A stretch of DNA of 64,000 nt from Mesorhizobium loti (GTDB lineage Bacteria; Pseudomonadota; Alphaproteobacteria; Rhizobiales; Rhizobiaceae), in NCBI GenBank assembly GCA_014189435.1, contig CP050293.1:1431001-1495000 (forward strand). The letters are read 5' to 3'. The notes under the pieces were generated by a model, which had not been told where the DNA came from, made no database searches, and saw nothing but the letters and a program-made list of their open reading frames with translations. Position 1 is the stretch's first letter. Each line of letters begins with the position of its first letter. The position numbers and the translations under genes are program-made. Shown here in pieces: positions 18,191-25,284 of this stretch.

Positions 18191-18967
18191 TTATCCAATC
18201 ATCGGCGTGCCAATGCCTATACCCGCCTCGTAGCGCCACTTGAGCGTATCGCACAGGCCCGGAAGGTCGGGATAGATGTGGCTATGGTCCATGCCGAGCT
18301 TGAACAGCCGACGTCTGAACCTCGCGCGCATGTTGGCCGGGATGATGAAGCTCTCTGCTCCCTTCGCCAACCAAGGCTTGTCGGGTTCGTTGTGAACAGA
18401 GAAGAGGCCCCGCTGGTTGACGATTCGCGACGCTGACCGGCTAGGAACGAGGAAGAGCACTCGATCGATCTCGAAAGGGTTTGTGTCCTTCAACGGATCG
18501 ACGATCTCTCCTTCGGAAATGCTGTAGCCGTGCACCACGGCATCATCCTTTTGGTCACCGCTTGAAACCGCGAAGAAGCAAGCCACGAGAGGGTTAGACG
18601 ACCAATCGAGGAGACGTGTGGGCAGACCGTGATGTTGCGCGACCGCGAGCCAGTCCCAATCGCCGGCAAGAGGCGTGGTCATGAATGGCACCGCCGCTCG
18701 TTGGAACGCGCGGAAGACCCGCTCCTCATTCAACGGGCTGTAGATGGCCGGAGGTCGCCCAACCGAAGGGATAAATTTGTGCATGTCCGAGCCGCAGCCG
18801 CGAAACACCCAACGCGTGTGTGTCTTTTGATCGATGTACTCCATGAAACGCATCCAGTGCCGCTGCGCTTCGCGAACCAAATCCTCCAACTTCTGTCGGT
18901 CAATACCCTCAGAAGAGGCGCGATAGGCCTGGCGCGGGCCAAGATTTCGGACGGACGGCGACTTCAC
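18191..18967 (-). CDS. FRG-domain protein
   Basis: A 258-residue protein with the FRG domain: VFRG at 54-57, and HGLPTRLLDW (113-122) followed by SSNPLVACFFA. FRG domains occur in bacterial, phage and defence-linked proteins; their biochemical activity is not settled as far as I know. The start is GTG, overlapping the stop of the upstream PfkB-like gene (GTGA), so it is translationally coupled. Being inside an operon of nucleobase enzymes, it could be the effector, but nothing in the sequence proves this. Confidence 0.8.
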   Translation of the reverse strand: MKSPSVRNLGPRQAYRASSEGIDRQKLEDLVREAQRHWMRFMEYIDQKTHTRWVFRGCGSDMHKFIPSVGRPPAIYSPLNEERVFRAFQRAAVPFMTTPLAGDWDWLAVAQHHGLPTRLLDWSSNPLVACFFAVSSGDQKDDAVVHGYSISEGEIVDPLKDTNPFEIDRVLFLVPSRSASRIVNQRGLFSVHNEPDKPWLAKGAESFIIPANMRARFRRRLFKLGMDHSHIYPDLPGLCDTLKWRYEAGIGIGTPMIG

Positions 18968-20130
18968 GGGACGGTTCTTCTCATTGCGTGATACAAGGCG
19001 GATGGGTAGTCGCGGGAAATGATGGATCGTGGGAACAGATGTTGAATCTGCTCACATTCGCCCCCAGGCCAGAAAACGACTGCAGGCGTTCCAGCTAACC
19101 GCGCGATCTCCTCAACCTTTGTGGGTGTCGACCGGGAACCTATGATAACGAGATCAATTGGACGTGGGTTGAAAGCCAGATCTTGCTCATCCAGCACAAC
19201 CTGCTCAATCGAGCCCTGCAACTCCCAGATCCAGTTCTCGGTTCGTAAAACCAGGGATCGGACCTCATAGTCGCCGAACCCCAAGATCCTCAAATTCTGG
19301 CCATGATCGCGGGAAAGCGTTCGCATGCCGAGAAGTGCCGGCGGTATAAGTGGCAGTCGCGCGTCCTCGACAAAATAGGCGGCAGACCGTGCTGCATATT
19401 CCGCCGCAGAAATCGGCTCCATGTCGAGCTCACCCCAAGCATGCGCAAACGCTGTCGCAATGACATCGCCAGCACCTATGCGGAAATAGCTCTCAGAAGC
19501 ATAGCTAGGGATAATAGTGGGCTCGTCGCCCAAAAAGACGGTCAATCCACCAAAGCCATCTTTTACCACGATGATCTGTGGAGGAGATGGCGAATCCTGC
19601 ACCGCGACGATGGCATCCCGTAACTTAATCTCCGCAGCTGTCGCGGGATGCTGGCCACGAAGCCCCGCCACCAGACGCAGCAACTCGCCTTGGGCGATGA
19701 TCATCGCGAGTATCCGCGCAGAAGACCCGTTGCCGGTGAAGGCAACGCCCGCGGATTGAGGGTCGTAGACGACACGGTCGCCTTTGACTCTGGCCTCGCC
19801 CTCCATCATCCCAAACCGGAGAACAACATCTCCCTCGACGTCGAGCGTCGGTTCGAGTTTTTCTGGCGGTGTGGGGATGAGCGACTTTTCAAGACTGTCG
19901 AGGTACTTGAACGTAATAGGGTCGGAGCTCGGCTTGATTTCTCCCTTAATGCCGAAGGCTGATAGTGTCGCTTCAACATCATCACGCCACTCGTCCGGAA
20001 CATAGGTGTGCAGCGTCACGCTGTCAGAAAGACCACTGGCAGCAACAGCGGCTCGTAGACCGGATCCGAAAATGCGGTCCCAGTTCGGATATATGCATCG
20101 TTCTCCGTAGGTGCCACCCGCGACGATCAT
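18964..20130 (-). CDS. PfkB-like kinase with divergent C-terminal domain
   Basis: A 388-residue protein whose first 270 residues match the PfkB/ribokinase-like part of the neighbouring fusion protein: shared start MIVAGG, shared GDVVLRFGM (101-109), VVYDPQSAG, and the anion-hole and catalytic motif IGAGDVIATAFAHAWGE (Asp222 expected as base). The usual DT before GAGD is missing. The C-terminal 110 residues (IDLVIIGSRSTPTKVEEIAR, then LAGTPAVVFWPGGE) look like a Rossmann-type domain but lack the clear deoxyribosyltransferase motifs of the paralogue. It overlaps small protein B by ATGA and the FRG gene by GTGA. PfkB enzymes phosphorylate sugars or nucleosides; the substrate is unknown. Confidence 0.75.
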   Translation of the reverse strand: MIVAGGTYGERCIYPNWDRIFGSGLRAAVAASGLSDSVTLHTYVPDEWRDDVEATLSAFGIKGEIKPSSDPITFKYLDSLEKSLIPTPPEKLEPTLDVEGDVVLRFGMMEGEARVKGDRVVYDPQSAGVAFTGNGSSARILAMIIAQGELLRLVAGLRGQHPATAAEIKLRDAIVAVQDSPSPPQIIVVKDGFGGLTVFLGDEPTIIPSYASESYFRIGAGDVIATAFAHAWGELDMEPISAAEYAARSAAYFVEDARLPLIPPALLGMRTLSRDHGQNLRILGFGDYEVRSLVLRTENWIWELQGSIEQVVLDEQDLAFNPRPIDLVIIGSRSTPTKVEEIARLAGTPAVVFWPGGECEQIQHLFPRSIISRDYPSALYHAMRRTVP

Positions 20131-20471
20131 TGGCGGGTCACCTGAACTGCGCAGCGAGTGGCTGAAGATTGCTCGACGGCCGCAATATAGGCAGCGCCCG
20201 CGTCCATGCACCCAATCAATTGCGCAAGACCCCGGAATGCAGCCAATGTTCCCGCAACTTCACCGGTGAGGTTCGTGCAGACGATGCTTCGCGCCGTTCC
20301 GTGCTCCACAAGTCGGACCGTCAAGATTTCCCCAACAGCAAGAAGGGACGTCACTTCTGTGCGGATCCCGACGAGATCCAGACGAAACTCCAAGTCGCAA
20401 CCGTCTCCGACCTTGGTAGGCGCAGCGCCGCCCGGTGCTCTTTGAATATGCCTTGGCGAAAATCCCGCCAT
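20127..20471 (-). CDS. Small protein B of the QueC-like operon
   Basis: A 114-residue protein beginning MAGFSPRHIQRAP. It is homologous to small protein A (22245-22646): both have VG[DE]xLxV, a conserved Cys followed by T or RT, a [GS][ST]LxAxxGLxQLIxC segment and a closing RC-x-V-x-x-TR. The fold looks beta-rich with one helix and there is no known catalytic motif. GGGAGGG stands about 8 nt before the ATG. It overlaps the QueC stop by one base (TGATG) and the following PfkB gene by ATGA. Each PfkB-like gene is preceded by one of these small proteins, so they are likely partners or substrates of the enzymes. Confidence 0.65.
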   Translation of the reverse strand: MAGFSPRHIQRAPGGAAPTKVGDGCDLEFRLDLVGIRTEVTSLLAVGEILTVRLVEHGTARSIVCTNLTGEVAGTLAAFRGLAQLIGCMDAGAAYIAAVEQSSATRCAVQVTRQ

Positions 20472-21070
20472 CAGGCCCTCCCGCCAGAGCGGCCATAGGC
20501 ACGCTCGACACATTCACGATGTTTGGTGCAGCCGCTGCATTGACCGCAGGCAAATTCGTGAACGTGGCATGAGAACGTCAGGCCGATGAGACTGTAAGGA
20601 AAAGCCGACGTCGTCAGCAGCGTCACAGTCGACATCTTTCGAGCTGGCGCAGTCAAGCGCACGGCTCCCTCCTGAACGGACATCGTCTTATCCAGACCTC
20701 GCAGGAAAGGAGCTTTCCCGTCAGCATGCCTGTCCGTCGATACGGAGCCGAGCATGATTTCGTTCACACCCTCTGGCATCAACTTCATGGCGGCGATGGT
20801 CACCAGCATCTGGTTGCGAAACGGCCAGAACTCCGCCGCCGAGGCGCCGGTAGCAACAGCCTTGCCCGCCATCGACCCAGAGCCCAACGCTGACAGGTCG
20901 ATCTTTATGGCGCGATGCTTGAGGCCGATGATTTCGCAAATTGCGGTTGACGCGGCCATTTCACCGCCAGCCGAGCGCTGGCCATAGTCGATGGTTACGC
21001 AGAGATCGGGCTTCAGCCACCAGGCTATTGCCGATGAATCGAGTCCGCCAGAAAACAGCAAAGCTTTCAT
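20471..21070 (-). CDS. QueC-like ATP-dependent nucleobase enzyme
   Basis: A 199-residue PP-loop enzyme of the 7-cyano-7-deazaguanine synthase family. SGGLDS (7-12) binds ATP, DYGQRS (28-33) and FWPFRNQML (81-89) match the family, and a C-terminal zinc site is formed by Cys168, Cys175, Cys178 and Cys181. True QueC turns 7-carboxy-7-deazaguanine into preQ0 for queuosine. No other queuosine gene is nearby, and QueC relatives are known parts of the Qat (QatC) and type IV CBASS (Cap9) defence systems. In this operon it is therefore more likely a specialised version. It overlaps the upstream fusion gene by ATGA and small protein B by TGATG. Confidence 0.88.
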   Translation of the reverse strand: MKALLFSGGLDSSAIAWWLKPDLCVTIDYGQRSAGGEMAASTAICEIIGLKHRAIKIDLSALGSGSMAGKAVATGASAAEFWPFRNQMLVTIAAMKLMPEGVNEIMLGSVSTDRHADGKAPFLRGLDKTMSVQEGAVRLTAPARKMSTVTLLTTSAFPYSLIGLTFSCHVHEFACGQCSGCTKHRECVERAYGRSGGRA

Positions 21071-22248
21071 CGCGCCGCCTGCCAGACCGCTTCGTAGACA
21101 GCAGTGGTGAAGTCGGCCGTCACACGGCACCCAGTTCCTTCCAGCATCGTCAAGCTTTCCGGCCTCGGAGATTCCGCCAACGCAATGACAGGAATTCCAA
21201 GCCGGTGAGCGTACCCGACCTCGAAGAGCGTTCCCGCATCTTCGCCGTCTACAACAGCAAGCACAGCCGTGCAGTCCTTCAAACCTCCCAGATCTTCGCT
21301 CGCGATGAAGGCCGGCGTGCCATGGGATCCGACATCATGAATTGGTGAGAAGCTATTGGCACCGAGCATATGAATACATCGACGAATCTCTTCGACCAGC
21401 CAACGCTGAGGAAGAGTGAAGAAAGGTGCTGCGATGTAAATGCGCCCCTCAGGGTTCGTGCGAGCGATGGGGGTGAGTTGTTCGAGACCGTCCAGCGAGA
21501 CCTGGACGCTTCGCGAAGCAGCGTATCTCGCAACCGCCTGAGAAGCTGCTCTTGCTGCAGAAGCAGCGTCCTGGTGCAATTCTCCCCAGACGTGGGCAAA
21601 GACGGCGCTAAAGATGTCCCCTGACCCAATCTTGAAAACAGCTTCCGAAGCATAGGCCGGGATGCTGGTATTGATCCGATCATCGACCGCCAGGGCGCCG
21701 GCGGGTCCCATCTTCACGACCACGGCGCTGGCGCCGGTCATTGACATCAAAGCACGTGCGCCGTCCTTTCCCTGGATACCGACGCTTACCTCCAACTCGA
21801 CCTCGTTCAATACGATAGCTAGGCTGCCAGCTGTTGAACCATTCTCTCGGAAACGCAGCACATCGTAGGGGTTCTGGGGGTCATAGATCGCGCGCTTGGC
21901 GTTCACGATGGCATCGCCCTCGACCATACCAAAGCGAAGCACAACATCTCCATCGGCTTGGAGCGCCGGATTCCGTCTTTCCGAGGCACCAACGAGTTCT
22001 GCCGCTGATAGCGGATGGAGATAGTGGAATCCGATATCTTCGTTGATTTCGGTCAAGTCCGGTGTCACGCCGAACTGCTGCATCGACTGTCTTACGTCGT
22101 CAGCCCAGCCGCGGCATGCATAGGCGACAAGACGGCTGTCAGGTGAAAGGACTGAAATGGCCGCAGCGGCACGTCCCGCAGATCCGTAGATTCGGGACCA
22201 ATACGGCCAAATGCATTCCTCGCGATATACGCCTCCGGCTACGATCAT
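21067..22248 (-). CDS. PfkB kinase-nucleoside 2-deoxyribosyltransferase fusion
   Basis: A 393-residue, two-domain protein. Residues 1-265 are PfkB/ribokinase-like: MIVAGG start, GDVVLRFGM, DPQNPYDVLRFRENG, SAVVVKMGPAGAL and the anion-hole and catalytic motif KIGSGDIFSAVFAHVWGE (Asp211). Residues 268-393 are a nucleoside 2-deoxyribosyltransferase: RIYIAAPFF, SPIHDVGSHG, LAVVDGEDAGTLFEVGYA (likely nucleophile Glu343) and GIPVIAL. The family moves deoxyribose between bases or cleaves the bond. Kinase plus transferase in one chain suggests releasing or exchanging a base and handling the sugar. ATGA overlaps couple it to small protein A upstream and the QueC-like gene downstream. Confidence 0.85.
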   Translation of the reverse strand: MIVAGGVYREECIWPYWSRIYGSAGRAAAAISVLSPDSRLVAYACRGWADDVRQSMQQFGVTPDLTEINEDIGFHYLHPLSAAELVGASERRNPALQADGDVVLRFGMVEGDAIVNAKRAIYDPQNPYDVLRFRENGSTAGSLAIVLNEVELEVSVGIQGKDGARALMSMTGASAVVVKMGPAGALAVDDRINTSIPAYASEAVFKIGSGDIFSAVFAHVWGELHQDAASAARAASQAVARYAASRSVQVSLDGLEQLTPIARTNPEGRIYIAAPFFTLPQRWLVEEIRRCIHMLGANSFSPIHDVGSHGTPAFIASEDLGGLKDCTAVLAVVDGEDAGTLFEVGYAHRLGIPVIALAESPRPESLTMLEGTGCRVTADFTTAVYEAVWQAAR

Positions 22249-22646
22249 GGGACGCGAGTGCCGCGAACATGGCAACGACCAGCTTCCAACTCTGTAATCG
22301 TAACCACATAATTCACGCCGTTGCGGAGACAGCGGATTAGTTGGGTAAGTCCCTCAAGGGCGGACAGCGAGCCAACAGGTGAACGATCGGCGGTCCGGCA
22401 GACGGCGCTCGGGATGCCACCGCGTTCGAAAATTTCCACGCGAAGAGTGTCACCAACCCGTACGGTAGCGAGAACGTCGGCTCTCACGCTTTCAAGGTCT
22501 GCCTCAATCAGGATGCCGCAAGGATCGCTGCCTTCTTCGGGCGTATCACCACCACCTCCGCTGCCGGACCCAGGCTTTTTCACTTTGGGAATAGGTGTTC
22601 GCTCAGAGCCGTGTTGCGCCTGAGGTTTAGGACTCTTACCTGCCAT
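22245..22646 (-). CDS. Small protein A of the QueC-like operon
   Basis: A 133-residue protein beginning MAGKSPKPQ, with a basic then glycine/serine-rich disordered N-terminus (PIPKVKKPGSGSGGGG) and a C-terminal domain homologous to small protein B (VGDTLRVEIFERGG, AVCRTAD, GSLSALEGLTQLIRC, RCHVRGTR). A good ribosome site (GGGAGG) lies 9 nt upstream of ATG 22646; the longer frame to 22730 has no such support. It overlaps the fusion gene by ATGA and lies 53 nt after the glycosylase gene. Function unknown. Confidence 0.65.
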   Translation of the reverse strand: MAGKSPKPQAQHGSERTPIPKVKKPGSGSGGGGDTPEEGSDPCGILIEADLESVRADVLATVRVGDTLRVEIFERGGIPSAVCRTADRSPVGSLSALEGLTQLIRCLRNGVNYVVTITELEAGRCHVRGTRVP

Positions 22647-22699
22647 CGAATCAGCCTCCCATTGGAACAATACGCGGCAGATCGAGGCGTAAGAAATGC

Positions 22700-23412
22700 C
22701 TAGCTGTGAAGTATTCGCATTTCCCGCCACATAATTGCATCGAGCAGTGATGCGCGGATTTTCAAGATTCGAGCGAAATCCAGAAAGCGCCGTTCCAATG
22801 CCTCGTAGTCCTGAGGCAGTCGGTACTTTTGCGGGAACAATCCGATAGTTGTGCCCGCACGCAGAACATGGACATCGAGAATAGCGACCTCATCACTGCC
22901 GAGCCAATTCCGCACGATCCAGGATGCGGTCTTTGGACCTATCCCTGGCAACTCCATCAGTTCCCTCCGAAAGATCAGCGGGTCGTCTGTCCGAGGGGGG
23001 GCCGTAGGCGAATTGAATTGAGAGCGACATTGAGCCGATCGGCTCGTTGCCGCGGGTAACGATATTTCTGCAGGCGTCCGTTGACGGACAGCGGCATGCT
23101 CAACAAGCGTTCTATTTCATCACGAGATGGCACCGGATCAGCTGCAAAGACCCCGGCGTCAAAAAGGTGATCCCACGCGGCCTGATTGAGTTCCATCTTC
23201 ACGCCGTATCCGCCAAGTAGGCAGAAGGCGAGATCCTCGGCTAGGGGCGTGCCTTTCGGACTTACGTAGTCCTCAGCGTCGTCGCCTTCGAGATCGGCCA
23301 TCGCCACCCAGAATGCTGGTGTCGGCACCCACCCGCTCAGCCCGTACCGAACGCCGGGCATGATCTCATCTTCCGGAGAGTAGTGCTTGAATTGCTCGGC
23401 TCTGGAACTCAT
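22700..23412 (-). pseudogene. OGG-like DNA glycosylase with frameshift
   Basis: Two frames join to a protein of about 237 residues if one C is added to the run of seven at 22995-23001. The first part starts MSSRAEQFKHYSPEDE and includes RYPRQRADRLNVAL. The second holds the helix-hairpin-helix and catalytic motifs of the HhH-GPD family: MELPGIGPKTASWIVRNWLG (the Lys in GPK is the usual Schiff-base nucleophile) and ILDVHVLRAG with the conserved Asp. These enzymes remove damaged or modified bases. OGG-like genes are known next to QueC-like genes in type IV CBASS. It is first in the operon, divergent from the XRE gene. The break could be a sequencing slip in the homopolymer, phase variation or a real mutation. 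Confidence 0.8.
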
Positions 23413-23424
23413 GTTAAGCATCAT

Positions 23425-23439
23425 ATATGCAATGCATAT
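23425..23439. promoter_or_regulatory. Palindromic operator in the divergent glycosylase/XRE promoter
   Basis: ATATGCA and TGCATAT form a perfect inverted repeat around one central A. It lies in the 20-25 bp between the glycosylase start (23412, minus) and the XRE start (23432 or 23438, plus) and overlaps the latter. This is where an autoregulatory XRE repressor would be expected to bind. Confidence 0.55.
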
Positions 23440-23743
23440 GTATCGCAAGAACGCCAGACTTCTCAAACGTGTGGAGAACCGCAGGCTCGAGCTCGGAATG
23501 ACGCAGGCTCAGCTAGGCGAACGGCTGGACGTCAAGCAGGGCCATATTTCGAAGATTCTCCGCGAAAAAGTGCCGATATCTGCTAAAATGCTGCCGAAAC
23601 TTCAAGCTTTCCTTGAAGCGACGCCCACGCCTGAGCCGCAAGATCGCGACTTTGAGGATGAAATCATAGCGGCAGTTCGGTCATCAGAGAGCTTCTCGAA
23701 CCTGATGCGGGCTGCCTTGAAAATGCATAAGAGTAGCAGCTAG
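23432..23743 (+). CDS. XRE-family transcriptional regulator
   Basis: A protein of about 103 residues with a classic helix-turn-helix: RRLELGMTQAQLGERLDVKQ followed by GHISKILREKVPISAKML. The C-terminus is short and probably helical. Start candidates are ATG 23432 and ATG 23438; neither has a clear ribosome site, so translation may be leaderless. It is divergent from the eight-gene glycosylase/QueC operon and upstream of the DUF6602 gene, with a palindrome in the shared promoter. It is therefore likely the local repressor. Confidence 0.8.
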   Translation: MHMYRKNARLLKRVENRRLELGMTQAQLGERLDVKQGHISKILREKVPISAKMLPKLQAFLEATPTPEPQDRDFEDEIIAAVRSSESFSNLMRAALKMHKSSS

Positions 23744-23834
23744 AGTATGCATTTCGGCATCCAGAAGGTCGACTGATGTCGGCGCTTAGCGAGCCTTGAG
23801 GTGGGCACTTCGCAACGGAGGTTACCGAGTCCTT

Positions 23835-25117
23835 ATGATCACGTCCTTCACTGAATTTCTCGAGAAGCTTCAGGAAAAAGAAGCTGCCATCCTCGCCGAA
23901 CAGTCCGTGACGCATGGTCCGACGATCGGCGATATGTACGAGGGCCTGACCAGAGAGCTTCTTGAGCGGGCCATACCAGGCGAGCTCAACGTTCGCCTGG
24001 TGGACGGCTTTGTGCTCGGTGTCGATGGAAAACTCGGCCATCAGACCGATGCTATGCTGGTAATGGGAGAGAAAGGGCAACGAATACCTAAGACCGATCA
24101 GTGGATTTGGCCCATCGAAGACGTTCTTGCCGTATTCGAGGTCAAAAAAACCTCTTTGGAAACCAGCTTGTCGATAGCATCGAAAAGATGCGCGTGATCT
24201 CGCTCCAGCAGAAGGAGCTGATGGCCTCAAAACGAAAGCAGGTGAAACTCGGCCCGTCCAAGGACGCGTTCGCACGTCTCATGGGGCGCTTTCCATCGCC
24301 CGGAGAGCTAGATGACTTCCAAGGGGTCGGGGGAGAGATCTTGCGGACCATTGCCCACGAGCAGTTGTCACCCGTCAGGATTGTCTTCGGCTATAACGGT
24401 TACGCAGACGAGACAGGCCTTCGAAAAGGCTTCCTGGACGCCCTGCGGGACGCGCCTGGAGGTATGGCGGGGCCCGCGCTACTTCCTAACCTCATTATCT
24501 GCCGCAAGAACGCGATCCTCAAGATGAACGGCCACCCTTTCGTCTCCCCGGTCGGAGATGACGAACGCTGGAACTTATTCGGCTCCACCCGCACAGCGCC
24601 TTTCGCACTGCTGCTCGAACTGATCTGGACGCGCCTCGGGAACGAGTTCAACGCACAGTTTCCTGTCGATGACAGCCTGACAAAAGAGGTCATCGCACCG
24701 CTCCTAACTGGTGAAGTCGTAATAAACGGATCAGTCCAGGGTTGGATGTTCCACTATAGCACGTTGAGCAAGAAGCAGCTCGCGGACACACCGGCCGATC
24801 AGTGGGAGCCTGTTGCCGTCACGCTTGAAGAGTACGTAATCTTCGGCATGGCCATGAGCCTTGGCGGACTGGATCTCAATGAACAGACCTTGCGGCAAGC
24901 AGCGGCGAAGTCGAGGCTTGATCTCAAGGCATTTGCAGATCGTCTAGTTGCGGCGAGGCTGTTTTCATGGGTCGCTCCCGACGTTGCGCATCCAGTGAAC
25001 GACACCATCCACACCGCAGTGATGCCTGATGGCAATTTCTGGCTATCCGACAATCAAAAGCTTTTGGGGTTGTGGAGCCAGCAATACGGCTCGGAACCAA
25101 GAGCAGCAGGTTCATGA
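23835..25117 (+). pseudogene. DUF6602 nuclease-like protein with frameshift
   Basis: Two frames join into one protein of about 427 residues if one A is added to the run of seven at 24144-24150 (EVKK then NLFGNQLVDSIEKMRV). The N-terminal 106 residues match DUF6602: IGDMYEGLTRELLERAIP, GHQTDAMLV (Asp72) and VLAVFEVKKT (Glu102-x-Lys104), a PD-(D/E)xK-type active site. The rest is a mixed domain (VRIVFGYNGYADETGLRKGF, TAPFALLLELIWTRLG) with no recognised motif. DUF6602 proteins are frequent in defence islands; nuclease activity here is inferred. ATG 23835 is chosen because GGAGG is upstream and the family N-terminus fits. Sequencing error is possible, as for the glycosylase gene. Confidence 0.72.
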
Positions 25118-25284
25118 AATCATAGAATTGTAGCTATCCTAGTGCGGCAGCTTTCCGCATTCGCAACCTGGAAGCGGACTGTCGGCTTCCGGCCCACAGC
25201 GGTCATCCAATTTTATTTTGATAGTTTGCATTGCTACATTTTCAAACAGATACCGGCTGCACAGTCGGTCATAAGGGCCGTGGA

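Noticed and set aside
17850-23412. A queuosine or Dpd (7-deazaguanine DNA modification) cluster
   Set aside because: No QueD, QueE, FolE, TGT/DpdA or helicase partners are present.
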